Positions 18,141-27,551 of a stretch of DNA of 64,000 bases are shown here, in pieces. This DNA comes from Caldithrix sp964532875. Lineage in GTDB: Bacteria; Calditrichota; Calditrichia; Calditrichales; Calditrichaceae. Every line of letters starts with the position of its first letter. The stretch's first letter is position 1. The position numbers and the translations under genes were made by a program. The stretch spans positions 1 through 64,000 of the forward strand of contig CAZHIZ010000002.1 in NCBI GenBank assembly GCA_964532875.1. The letters are read 5' to 3'. Below the pieces are notes generated by a model. That model searched no databases, was not told where the DNA came from, and was given only the letters and a program-made list of their open reading frames with translations.

Positions 18141-19032
18141 TACTCAGTGGGATACTTTACTGAACACTTTGAAACAGAATTTGCATATTTTGCCGGATAA
18201 ACCGGAAGAAACTCCTGAAGCGACCCTGAATGCCTTGTGGCTTTTGGCGGCTGGGCAACCGGTGTCTGTCCAAAAGGCGACTAACATGTCCTTACCGCAA
18301 TTAACAACAGAACAAACAACCCGTTTGGAAAATTTGATTAAGCAACGTATTGACGGTGTGCCTTTGGCACATTTGACGGGACGCCAGCAATTTATGGGAG
18401 TTGAATTGTTAGCAGGGCCACAGGCGCTGGTTCCGCGCAAAGAAACCGAGCTTTTGGGCTTTGGTGCTTTGGAATTGTTAAACGAATTGGCCCGGGAGCG
18501 AGATTTGCCTTTAACGGTTCTGGATATTTGTACGGGGGCCGGGAATTTAGCTGTTGCCATAAGTGTTTTGTTCCCGGATTTGCGTATGTTTGCCGCCGAC
18601 CTTTCGCAGGAAGCCGTAGCCTTGGCGCGTAAAAACGTGGCCTTTCATCACTTACAAGATAAGGTTCAGGTAGAAGCGGGGGATTTATTACAACCCTTCG
18701 ACACGGGCCGGTTCCATCATAATGTGGATTTACTTTTGTGCAATCCGCCTTACATATCGTCTGCCAAGGTTAAAACCATGCCCGACGAAATTTCACGTTT
18801 TGAACCCAATTTAGCTTTTGACGGAGGACCTTTCGGAATTAAAATTTTGGGGCGTTTAATTAAAGAAGCACCTCTCTTCCTCAATTCCGGCGGTTGGCTG
18901 GGATTTGAAGTGGGGCTGGGGCAGGGCGAACCCATGAGAAAGCGATTGCAAAAAAACGCACATTTTGACGAAATTCGTGTAAAAATGGATGCCCAGGGCA
19001 ACATACGTGCTTTGTTTGCGCGGCGTATTTAG
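18130..19032 (+). CDS. PrmC/HemK-like amide N-methyltransferase
   Basis: 300 residues. The SAM-binding motif I is DICTGAGNLAVAIS and the catalytic NPPY is at 205-208. The N-terminal helical region leading to GRQQFMGVELLAGPQALVPRKETELLG matches PrmC (usually PRPETE). True PrmC methylates the glutamine amide of peptide release factors and normally sits beside prfA. Here it starts inside the acyl ligase gene at the end of the amidotransferase cassette. It may therefore be the release-factor enzyme in an unusual place, or a relative that methylates an amide made by the cassette. NPPY enzymes favour planar amide or amine nitrogens, which fits either reading. Confidence 0.8.
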   Translation: MNRNTQWDTLLNTLKQNLHILPDKPEETPEATLNALWLLAAGQPVSVQKATNMSLPQLTTEQTTRLENLIKQRIDGVPLAHLTGRQQFMGVELLAGPQALVPRKETELLGFGALELLNELARERDLPLTVLDICTGAGNLAVAISVLFPDLRMFAADLSQEAVALARKNVAFHHLQDKVQVEAGDLLQPFDTGRFHHNVDLLLCNPPYISSAKVKTMPDEISRFEPNLAFDGGPFGIKILGRLIKEAPLFLNSGGWLGFEVGLGQGEPMRKRLQKNAHFDEIRVKMDAQGNIRALFARRI

Positions 19033-19186
19033 GCCGGTTTGCTCCCTAAATAAAATTTCGATTTCAAAAGAACTTCTTCCCCGGATTATTCCGTCTTTTC
19101 CTGTTCAAATAGTCCTTAAAAATAAATTTGCCATTTCCTTTGTATTCTCATTAACTTAAACATTTTCAAATAATAAAAACATACGG

Positions 19187-20020
19187 ATGAGCATGAAAAA
19201 TCAAACGGCATTGGAAAATGCGCGCAAATATTTGCGCAATGAACAATATGAACAGGCTAAACAAGCCTATTTGCAAGCCTTAAAGTCGGCCGAAAATGAC
19301 GTGCATCGAGCGATTATCTGGGCCGAACTAAGCTGGACTTTTTACCATTTAAAATCGTACCAAAGCTGCATCGAAGCGGCTGAAAATTGTTTGCAATACG
19401 ATCCGAATTACGCTTCCAAAGAAGACCTGCATCGTATTATCGGCTTTGCCTACCTTGCGTTGGGTCAGGATGACAAAGCAATCGAACATTTGGAAACTTC
19501 GTTGAAAATCGATCGCAGCGCGCTAAAACAGCAGTTTGCCATTTACGAATTGGGCAAGCTGTATTTTAAACACCAAGATTACGACCGCGCCGAATCTCTT
19601 TTTAAAGAGGTGGAAGCGCAATTTTACCAGAATAATCAGGAATATTATCTGTCCCTTTTGTACATGAAGGGCTTTATCAAATACTACGCCGGCCAACTGG
19701 ACGAAGCGGAACGGTTGTTTGAAGAAATGTTGGAAAACGCTCCGGATGCCGAACGTCGTTCTTCGGCCTTATTTGGCCTGGCCTTTGTAGCCTTTGCCCG
19801 CAAAGAGTATTTGAAAACCATCAATTTGTGCGAAGCCGTAGCCAAAAGCAACGAGCATTTTTACGATACGGAAACTCTGGGTTTTTTGACAGCGGCCTCG
19901 TTCCATCATTTAGGACGCAATGATGTTTTTGAACAGTATTACCGGCAATTAATCAAACGCTTCCCGCAGGGCCGCTACCGAAAAGAATTGGAACAGATAA
20001 AATCCAAAATTAGTAATTAA
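19187..20020 (+). CDS. TPR-repeat protein
   Basis: 277 residues composed of tetratricopeptide helices (repeated A-x-x-x-Y-x-x-A-x-x-x-Y-x-x-A patterns such as NARKYLRNEQYEQAKQAY and GFAYLALGQDDKAIEHLE). No signal peptide or membrane segment is visible, so it is probably a cytoplasmic protein-binding scaffold. The ATG at 19187 is followed by another at 19193, and neither has a strong ribosome binding site. The function is unknown. It stands 154 bases after the methyltransferase gene and before mfd, so it may be its own unit. Confidence 0.8.
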   Translation: MSMKNQTALENARKYLRNEQYEQAKQAYLQALKSAENDVHRAIIWAELSWTFYHLKSYQSCIEAAENCLQYDPNYASKEDLHRIIGFAYLALGQDDKAIEHLETSLKIDRSALKQQFAIYELGKLYFKHQDYDRAESLFKEVEAQFYQNNQEYYLSLLYMKGFIKYYAGQLDEAERLFEEMLENAPDAERRSSALFGLAFVAFARKEYLKTINLCEAVAKSNEHFYDTETLGFLTAASFHHLGRNDVFEQYYRQLIKRFPQGRYRKELEQIKSKISN

Positions 20021-20223
20021 AATTTGAAACGAATGACAACGAGCGCTTTTACGAGTCGTTTATTGTCCATGAATGATAAAGGTGCCAAAAAGATTGTGAC
20101 CGTCGGATTTTCGGCATGGAATGCCTGTTTTCTCTGAAATTAAGGGAAACCGTTGGCGTCGATTTAAATTGGCGGTTTTTGAAATGAATGCAAATATTAG
20201 ACGGAAAGTTTTGAAACAGACGC

Positions 20224-23200
20224 ATGCAGCGCATTAAAGAGACGATATTTAATTTACCTGAATTAAAACAATTCAATGGCCTGTTAAAAAAAGAAAAAAA
20301 CCTGCAAATATCGGGCTTAACGGGATCGTTTCGCGCTTTTTTGCTTGAATATCTCTTGGAACATGCCCGGCAGCCCATCCTTTATGTGGCCACAGACCTG
20401 GATTCCGCCGAAAAATTACGAGATGATTTTGAACTGATCGCCGGTAGCGAAGCGCTGGCCTTCCTGCCTCCGCTTGAGTTCGAGCCTTTCGACCGTTCCG
20501 AAGCGAATCCCAGTGTGCTCCGTTTGCGCATCGAGGCGAGGCAAAAAATGATCGAACATGACCGCTGGCTGGCCGTTACCACGCCGCAGGGTCTGGTGGA
20601 GCTCTGGCCGAAAGCGGAGGAATTTCTCGATCGGGAAGTTTATTTGAAAAAAGGCATGCGGGTTCGCTTCGATGAGCTGATCCGACAGTTGTCCGAAATG
20701 GGCTTAACACGCGTTGAGATCGTGGAAAACGTGGGCGAATTCAGTGTGCGCGGCGGTATTGTGGATGTGTACATTTACAACTACGATGATCCCATCCGTT
20801 TGGAGTTTTTCGGGAATGAAATCGAGTCCATTCGCTTTTTCGATGTGATCTCCCAGCGCTCATCAACGCCTGTAGATGAAGTGGTACTTTTACCGCATCT
20901 GGAACATCCGGAACAGCAGGTGTTTATTGATGAGGTCTTACCGGAAAATACGCTTCTGTTTTTCGAAAACCTCGCTTTAACAAAAGAATATGTGCAAACG
21001 GTCGCGCAAAAAGCGGCCCAATGGCAGGCAGCGGAAATTTTGGAAGAAGACGACCCTTTCGAAACACAAACGGCGGCCTCTGAACGTTATTTACCTCCGG
21101 AACGTTTCGAAGCCCTTTTAAATTTACATCTGCTTTTCAAAACGGATTTCGTACGCGATCCCGAGGTAAAAGAGGTGCGTTTCCCCGTGCGACCGCATCC
21201 TCTGTTTCACGGACGCCTAAAGTTGTTTTTGCAGTATCTAAGTGAAAAACATGCCGCCGGACAGGATCGCTACGTCGTGATTCAGGTCAGCAATCGGGAA
21301 CAACAGGATCGTTTGCTCGATATCTTCGAAGAAGAACGTCTGGAATTCAACGGCCGTTTTCAATTCGGAACACTGCACAACGGTTTTGTTTTGCCCGATG
21401 TGCCTCTGGAAGTTTTGACCGATCATGAAATCTTTCAACGTTTTAAGCGGAAAAAAGGCTACAAGCGTTTTAAAAGCGGTGCTTACCTGCGGCAATTAAG
21501 CGGATTGAATTTGTACGATTATGTGGTGCATGTGGATTACGGCATCGGGCAATATCTGGGTATGGAAACCCTTAATTACGGGGCGACCAAAAAAGAATGT
21601 ATTAAAATCGGCTATCGGAACGGGGATCATCTTTACGTTACGGTAGATCGTTTGAATCGCGTGCAAAAATACAGTTCGGAAGCCGGAGCCCCGCCCAAGT
21701 TAACCAAATTGGGTTCGGGCGAATGGGATCGGGTTAAGCAAAAGACCAAAGAATCCGTGCAAAAGATCGCTCAGGAGCTCATCCAAATTTATGCCGCCCG
21801 CAAGGCTCAGGGCGGTCATCGTTTTTCTCCGGACAATTATCTGTTAAAAGAATTGGAAGCCTCCTTTCCTTACGAGGAAACCCCCGACCAGGTCAAATCC
21901 ATCGAAGAAGTGAAGCGCGATATGGAAAGCGATCAGCCCATGGATCGCCTCTTGTGCGGTGATGTGGGCTTCGGCAAAACCGAGGTGGCCCTGAGGGCGG
22001 CCTTTAAAGCCATTCTGGACGGCAAGCAGGTGGCCATGTTGGTGCCCACGACGATTTTGGCCTTTCAGCATTACGAAACCTTCCGCGAACGTTTCGAGGA
22101 ATTTCCCGTACGGGTGGAAATGTTAACCCGTTTTCGCACGGCGGCCCAACAAAAGAAAATTTTGGCCGATCTGGCGGAAGGGCGGGTGGATTTGGTCATC
22201 GGTACGCATCGTCTGCTTTCCAAAGATATTCGTTTTAAAGATTTGGGCTTGTTGATTGTGGACGAAGAACAACGTTTTGGTGTGCGCCAAAAAGAACTGC
22301 TGAAAAAGATGCGCGTTTCCGTTGATGTGCTTTCCATGACGGCCACTCCCATCCCGCGCACCCTGCACATTGCCTTAATGGGTGCCCGCGATCTGTCTTA
22401 CATCGATACCCCGCCCAGCAATCGGCTGCCCGTGCACACCGAAATTATCCATTGGAACGAACGCAAATTGCGCAATATCATTTTAAGGGAAATGGAACGC
22501 GGCGGACAAGTGTATTTTGTGCACAACCGGGTGGAAACCATCGAGGGGGTCAGGGCCGCTTTAAGTCAAATAGTGCCGGAAGCTAAAATCGCCGTGGGGC
22601 ACGGACGCCTAAGAGAGACGCAGTTGGAAAAGGTGATGCTGGATTTCATGCACGGTCGCTACGATGTTTTATTGGCCACCATGATTATCGAAAACGGCCT
22701 GGATATCCCCAATGTAAATACGATGATCATTAACCGGGCCGACCGTTTCGGTCTGGCTCAATTGTACCAGTTACGCGGGCGGGTGGGGCGTTCCAATCAA
22801 CAGGCATACGCCTACCTGATTGTGCCGCCCATGCACAAAATCAGCTCTTTGGCCCAAAAACGTTTGCGGGCCATTCTGGATTTTACGGATTTGGGCAGCG
22901 GGTACAAAGTGGCCCTGCGCGATTTGGAATTGCGCGGTGCCGGCAATTTATTGGGCAAAGAGCAAAGCGGCTTTGTGCAAAGTGTCGGTTTTGAAATGTA
23001 CACCAAAATTTTGGATGAGGCCGTGCAAGAAATGCGCAAAGGAGCTGTGCCCTCTTCCAAAACCGCCACCAAAGCGGAACCGGTCCGGCCTACGGATCCC
23101 AAATTGGATGTGGATTTCGATTTGCTGATCCCGGCCGAATACATTCCCTACGAATTGGAACGAATTTCCATTTACCATCGTTTGGTAAACTTTACGAGCA

Positions 23201-23553
23201 TCGAGCAAACGGAAGAATTGAAGGACGAACTAAAGGATCGCTTTGGCGCGTTTCCTCCGGAATTGGAATTGTTGCTCCTGGCTATCGATATTAAAATCTT
23301 AGCCGGCCGCCTGTTAGCCGAACGGGTCATCGTCAACGATCAAAAAATAAAATTACTTTTCGGTGAACATGCGGAAAAAGAAGAAGCCTTTTTTAACGAA
23401 TTAATACCGGCCATGTTGGAACAAAAGATGGCTCCGGTGCAATTTTTAAATCAAAAAACGCTCGGTGTGGAATTTAAGATTAGCGGAAAGGATAAAAAGG
23501 AACGCATGCTTTTTGCCAGAAATTTATTGCATAACATTGTAAATAAAGGTTAA
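20224..23553 (+). CDS. mfd: Transcription-repair coupling factor Mfd
   Basis: 1109 residues, close to E. coli Mfd (1148). It displaces RNA polymerase stalled at lesions and recruits UvrA. The N-terminal UvrB-like module is followed by a CarD-like RNA-polymerase-interacting domain (YDYVVHVDYGIGQYLGME, about 435-455). The RecG-like translocase has Walker A GDVGFGKTE around 579-587, the DEEQ box in VDEEQRFGV, MTATPIPRT and GRVGRSNQQAYAYL. The C-terminal domain (DVDFDLLIPAEYIP) is present. The start codon has no clear Shine-Dalgarno. Nothing about it is unusual. Confidence 0.98.
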   Translation: MQRIKETIFNLPELKQFNGLLKKEKNLQISGLTGSFRAFLLEYLLEHARQPILYVATDLDSAEKLRDDFELIAGSEALAFLPPLEFEPFDRSEANPSVLRLRIEARQKMIEHDRWLAVTTPQGLVELWPKAEEFLDREVYLKKGMRVRFDELIRQLSEMGLTRVEIVENVGEFSVRGGIVDVYIYNYDDPIRLEFFGNEIESIRFFDVISQRSSTPVDEVVLLPHLEHPEQQVFIDEVLPENTLLFFENLALTKEYVQTVAQKAAQWQAAEILEEDDPFETQTAASERYLPPERFEALLNLHLLFKTDFVRDPEVKEVRFPVRPHPLFHGRLKLFLQYLSEKHAAGQDRYVVIQVSNREQQDRLLDIFEEERLEFNGRFQFGTLHNGFVLPDVPLEVLTDHEIFQRFKRKKGYKRFKSGAYLRQLSGLNLYDYVVHVDYGIGQYLGMETLNYGATKKECIKIGYRNGDHLYVTVDRLNRVQKYSSEAGAPPKLTKLGSGEWDRVKQKTKESVQKIAQELIQIYAARKAQGGHRFSPDNYLLKELEASFPYEETPDQVKSIEEVKRDMESDQPMDRLLCGDVGFGKTEVALRAAFKAILDGKQVAMLVPTTILAFQHYETFRERFEEFPVRVEMLTRFRTAAQQKKILADLAEGRVDLVIGTHRLLSKDIRFKDLGLLIVDEEQRFGVRQKELLKKMRVSVDVLSMTATPIPRTLHIALMGARDLSYIDTPPSNRLPVHTEIIHWNERKLRNIILREMERGGQVYFVHNRVETIEGVRAALSQIVPEAKIAVGHGRLRETQLEKVMLDFMHGRYDVLLATMIIENGLDIPNVNTMIINRADRFGLAQLYQLRGRVGRSNQQAYAYLIVPPMHKISSLAQKRLRAILDFTDLGSGYKVALRDLELRGAGNLLGKEQSGFVQSVGFEMYTKILDEAVQEMRKGAVPSSKTATKAEPVRPTDPKLDVDFDLLIPAEYIPYELERISIYHRLVNFTSIEQTEELKDELKDRFGAFPPELELLLLAIDIKILAGRLLAERVIVNDQKIKLLFGEHAEKEEAFFNELIPAMLEQKMAPVQFLNQKTLGVEFKISGKDKKERMLFARNLLHNIVNKG

Positions 23554-23690
23554 ATTAGGTCATTGGCGAAAAACGATTGGTATTTCATTAATAATTTGAA
23601 GATAAAAGGCGTCCGCGACGGTTTAATGAACGAATGCCTGATGTGTTAAAAAACAGTTAAATGATGCACAAAAATTTAAGGAGGCTTTTT

Positions 23691-25406
23691 ATGAAGCGCT
23701 GGATTTCAGGCCTTGTCCTGATCACGATGATTTTATTGACATTCGGTTGCCAAAAACTTTCCAACGATACGGTGGCTAAGGTAGGCAAATTAACCATAAC
23801 GAAAGATGATTTTAAATTTGTCCTGCAACGACGCTTTCCGGGCAAAGCACTGGCAAAAATCGACTCCGCACAACGCAAATCCATATTAAACTACATGATT
23901 AATAAATATCTGCAAGCCAATGCCGCTCTGGATTTGAAACTGGATACCATGATGGTCTTTCGTAGCGATCTGGAAAATTTCAAAGCCCGATTGGTTGGTA
24001 ATAAGTATTTCGAACGGGTGATCGTGGATAAAATGATTCCGGAAAAAGAATTGCGCGATACCTTTGAACGTCAAAAGGAAGAAGTGAAAGCTCAGCACAT
24101 TTTAATTCAGTACAAAGGCGCGCGCAACAGCCGCGCCAAACGCAGCAAAGAAGAGGCTTTCAAATTAGCCGAAAAGATTGCCCGAAAAGCGCGGGAAGGC
24201 AAGGTAAGTTTTGCCTATCTGGCCGAAAAATATTCGGACGACCCCTCGGCCAAATCCAATAAAGGCGATCTGGGTTATTTTACCTGGGGGCGAATGGTCG
24301 GGCCGTTTCAGGAAAAAGCATTCAGCATGAAAGTGGGCGAAATTTCCGATCCCGTGGAAACCATGTACGGGTTTCACATCATCAAATTGGTCGATCGGCG
24401 GCCCAATCCTTTCTTTAACGAAGCCAATTACGAGCAGCAAAAGGAAGACATCAAACGCAATTTGTATTTTGCCAAGCAAGACACCGGGCGCATGCTCTGG
24501 GAAAAACAAAAGAAACTGTTACGGTCCAAATACAATGCTAAAATCGATACGGCCAATATTGATAAGGTGGTGGAACTGGCCAAGCAAAAACAACAGAACG
24601 GTTTGAACAATCCCCAACATTACAGCAATGATGAAAAGAATATCGCTTTGGCTGAATGGAAGGGCGGTCGTTTAACCTTAAACGATTTGTTCCTGATCTA
24701 CGGCGGGCGTCGCTTCCCGGCCTTGCAACGACGCATCACCAAAAAGAGCAACATGGTGCGCATTGTGGATCAAATACTGCTGGGCAAGTTGATCCAGACC
24801 GAAGCGCAAAAAATGGGTTTGATGGATGAATTCGCCATTAAAACGAATTTAAAGGATTACAAAATTCAGAAATTGGCCACCATGGCTTTGGAACATGAAG
24901 TAAAGCAAAAAGTCAAACCGACCGATGACGAAGTGAAAAAATATTATCAGGAACATCAGAAGGAATTCGTCAAACCGGCTGAGATCGAAATCTGGGAAAT
25001 CTACGTCAAAGACAAAAAGAAAGCCGACAAGGTATTACGCTTAGCCAAACGAGGCTACGATTTCGGCAAGTTGGCACAGAAATATTCGGAAGACAAATAC
25101 TATCAAAAACGAAAGGGCTATGTCGGTTTTAAGGCTAAAAACCGCCGTGGCGCCGTTTCGCGTAAAGCGTTTGAAGTTGGCCCCAATAAAATCGCCGGTC
25201 CGGTAGCCTATCGTGGCGGCTACGTAGTTTTAAAGACGGGCAAGTTGCATCCGCAGACCATACGCAGTTACGAAGAGGCGTTTAACAGTGCCAAATCGCG
25301 GTTGCGTAACGAAATGCTCAAAAAACGTCGGGACGAATGGCAAAAAGAATTGCGCAAAATGTACGGCGTAAAAGTAAATGAGAAATTAGTGGAAACCTTG
25401 CAATGA
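23691..25406 (+). CDS. PpiC-type peptidyl-prolyl isomerase lipoprotein (two domains)
   Basis: 571 residues. AAGGAGG six bases before ATG 23691 selects this start over an ATG 30 bases earlier. The lipobox LLTFGC (Cys20) predicts a lipoprotein. A SurA-like N-terminal segment precedes a parvulin domain (QHILIQYKG...YSDDPSAKSNKGDLGYF...YGFHIIKL, about 130-240). A second, more divergent parvulin-like domain (EIYVKDKKK...YSEDKYYQKRKGYVGF, about 430-540) lies near the end. It is likely to help fold outer-membrane or secreted proteins in the periplasm. It is first of three consecutive PpiC/SurA-type genes and overlaps the next by four bases. Confidence 0.88.
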   Translation: MKRWISGLVLITMILLTFGCQKLSNDTVAKVGKLTITKDDFKFVLQRRFPGKALAKIDSAQRKSILNYMINKYLQANAALDLKLDTMMVFRSDLENFKARLVGNKYFERVIVDKMIPEKELRDTFERQKEEVKAQHILIQYKGARNSRAKRSKEEAFKLAEKIARKAREGKVSFAYLAEKYSDDPSAKSNKGDLGYFTWGRMVGPFQEKAFSMKVGEISDPVETMYGFHIIKLVDRRPNPFFNEANYEQQKEDIKRNLYFAKQDTGRMLWEKQKKLLRSKYNAKIDTANIDKVVELAKQKQQNGLNNPQHYSNDEKNIALAEWKGGRLTLNDLFLIYGGRRFPALQRRITKKSNMVRIVDQILLGKLIQTEAQKMGLMDEFAIKTNLKDYKIQKLATMALEHEVKQKVKPTDDEVKKYYQEHQKEFVKPAEIEIWEIYVKDKKKADKVLRLAKRGYDFGKLAQKYSEDKYYQKRKGYVGFKAKNRRGAVSRKAFEVGPNKIAGPVAYRGGYVVLKTGKLHPQTIRSYEEAFNSAKSRLRNEMLKKRRDEWQKELRKMYGVKVNEKLVETLQ

Positions 25407-26251
25407 GCAATTTAAAGCGTCCTTTTTTTCGCTGGATAGGGCTTGCCGTCTTTTTGGCGGCAAGCCTTTTGGGTTGTGAAAAGAGTGAGAAAATGCCGGA
25501 AGATATGGTAGCTCAGGTCAATGATCATTATTTGCGTTTGGCACAGGTAAAGGCCAGTGTTCCTGCGGGACTTTCGGATGATCTGGCTCTTTCTTTGAAG
25601 AAGAATATCATCTCGCGTTGGGTGGAAAACGAAGCCCTGTACGAAGCGGCTCTGGAAAACGGAGCAGAACTGACGGATTTCGATAAATATTTGATTAATG
25701 AATATCGGAAATCATTGATCATCCAACACTATTTGGATCGCAAATTAAAAAAGAAATACAATATTTCGGAAAAAGAGATCGAAGATTATTACGCCCGGCA
25801 TAAAGACGAATTTAAACGGGCCAAAGATGAATTTCATGTGGTGCATTTATTCATGGCGCAAAAAGATTTGGCCATCTTTAAGGAAATCCGCAATAGTAAT
25901 GATTTGATGACCATCATTAAAAAATATTATCTGAACGAAAAATCAACGGTGGGGCAACCCAACGGCGATTTGGGCTATGTCCCTGTTTCGGAGTTTCCTG
26001 AGCGTTTCGTGCGCGTTTTAAAACGCATGAAAACGGGCACTATTTCCAGAGCGATTAAGACTTCCGACGGCTATCATTTTTTTCAATTATTGGATCGGCA
26101 AAAAGCAGGTTCCGTGCGCAGTTTGGATTTGGTACGCGACGAAATTATTCTGCGACTCAATAAACAGCATCGGGATCAGGAAATGAAACGCTTGGTGCAA
26201 GAGGCCAAGCAGAAAGTCCAAATTCAAACGTATTTAAGTAAAATTCAATAA
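25403..26251 (+). CDS. PpiC/SurA-like lipoprotein, single isomerase-like domain
   Basis: 282 residues. The lipobox LLGC (Cys25) follows a hydrophobic signal. The N-terminal half is SurA-like helical sequence beginning MVAQVNDHYLRLAQV. The C-terminal half resembles a parvulin domain but is shortened and weak (HVVHLFMAQ, GDLGYVPVSEFPE, DGYHFFQLLD). It lacks the usual YSDDP segment, so it may be a chaperone rather than an active isomerase. It starts within the preceding gene's stop codon and ends 16 bases before surA, so the three are almost certainly co-transcribed and probably act together on outer-membrane proteins. Confidence 0.82.
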   Translation: MSNLKRPFFRWIGLAVFLAASLLGCEKSEKMPEDMVAQVNDHYLRLAQVKASVPAGLSDDLALSLKKNIISRWVENEALYEAALENGAELTDFDKYLINEYRKSLIIQHYLDRKLKKKYNISEKEIEDYYARHKDEFKRAKDEFHVVHLFMAQKDLAIFKEIRNSNDLMTIIKKYYLNEKSTVGQPNGDLGYVPVSEFPERFVRVLKRMKTGTISRAIKTSDGYHFFQLLDRQKAGSVRSLDLVRDEIILRLNKQHRDQEMKRLVQEAKQKVQIQTYLSKIQ

Positions 26252-26267
26252 ATTAAGGTTGTTTTGT

Positions 26268-27548
26268 ATGAAAAAGATCGTATGGCTTATTTTATTTTTT
26301 ATTATTGGATTGCAAACGGTGCAGGCCCAACAGTTGGTGGAGGCCATTGCGGCTATTGTGGGTGATCAAATTATTCTCAAATCGGAATTGGACCAATTCG
26401 TGCAAAATTACATTGTGCAAAATCGTCTGGATATTACACCGGGCTCGGAACGCTACAATCAATTGCGGCGCAAAATGTTGGACGGCTTGATCGAGCAAAA
26501 GGTGCTTTTGGCCAAGGCCAAGGCCGATACGATCACGGTGGATGACCAGATGCTGGACCAGCGGGTGGAAGAGCGCATTAAGTACATGATTCAACAGGTC
26601 GGTTCGCAAGACAAGCTGGAAAAAGTGTTCGGCATGTCCATGAATCAAATTCGCAAAGACACGCGCAAAATGATTAAAGAACAGCTTTTGGTAGAGCAAT
26701 TGCGGGCCAAAAAATTCAGGGGCATTAAAGTATCACGCCGTGAGGTGGAAGAATTTTACAAAATGTACAAAGACAGTTTGCCCATCCGTCCGGCTACAGT
26801 GGATATCAGCCATATTTTAATGCAGGTAAAGCCTTCGGAAGAGGCGCAAATGAAGGCCTACCAAAAAGCGGAAATGATTTTAAAGAAATTGAAACAAGGG
26901 GCCGATTTTGCCCAACTGGCCAAAGAATATTCGGACGATCCGGCTTCCGCCAAACGCGGCGGTGATTTGGGCTGGACCAAGCGCGGCGATTTGGTGCCGG
27001 AATTTGAAAATGTGGCTTTTAATTTGAAAGACGGGGAGATTTCCGGCATTGTGCAAACCCAATTCGGTTTTCACATCATTCAGCTACTGGAACGCCGCGG
27101 GGAGCGCATTCATACGCGCCATATTTTAATCCGTGTTCAACCCACAAAGGCCGATGAAGAACGGGTCATTAAAGAATTAAAGGAAATCCGGCAAAAAATT
27201 TTGGCTGGTGCCAGTTTCGACAGTTTAGCCTTAAAGTACTCGGATGATCCGAATGTCAAAAAAGACCACGGTCATCTGGGCGTTTTCGAACTGGACAAAT
27301 TGCAAATTCCGCAGTTCCGGACTGTACTTGCCAAAATGAAACCGGGCGAAGTGAGCGAGCCTTTTAAGACCGAATACGGCTACCATATTGTGCGTTTGAA
27401 TGCCTTTACTCCGGCGCACAAATTAACCTTAAAAGATGACTGGGAAGAAATACAAAAGTACGCCTTAAATTACAAAATGCAAAACGAATATCAGAAGTGG
27501 ATTAATGAGCTGAAGAAGCACATTTACATTAAAATAAACGAAACATAG
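26268..27548 (+). CDS. surA: Periplasmic chaperone/isomerase SurA
   Basis: 426 residues, the size of E. coli SurA (428). The ATG at 26268 has AAGG nine bases upstream; a TTG nine bases earlier is less likely. A cleavable signal ends near QTVQAQ. The N-terminal chaperone domain (IAAIVGDQIILKSELDQF) is followed by two complete parvulin domains, HILMQVKPS...YSDDPASAKRGGDLGW and HILIRVQPT...YSDDPNVKKDHGHLG. It escorts barrel proteins to the BAM complex, which fits the PorV-like and Omp85-type barrels encoded in this window. The sigma-54 activator gene begins four bases after its stop. Confidence 0.92.
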   Translation: MKKIVWLILFFIIGLQTVQAQQLVEAIAAIVGDQIILKSELDQFVQNYIVQNRLDITPGSERYNQLRRKMLDGLIEQKVLLAKAKADTITVDDQMLDQRVEERIKYMIQQVGSQDKLEKVFGMSMNQIRKDTRKMIKEQLLVEQLRAKKFRGIKVSRREVEEFYKMYKDSLPIRPATVDISHILMQVKPSEEAQMKAYQKAEMILKKLKQGADFAQLAKEYSDDPASAKRGGDLGWTKRGDLVPEFENVAFNLKDGEISGIVQTQFGFHIIQLLERRGERIHTRHILIRVQPTKADEERVIKELKEIRQKILAGASFDSLALKYSDDPNVKKDHGHLGVFELDKLQIPQFRTVLAKMKPGEVSEPFKTEYGYHIVRLNAFTPAHKLTLKDDWEEIQKYALNYKMQNEYQKWINELKKHIYIKINET

Positions 27549-27551
27549 TAA

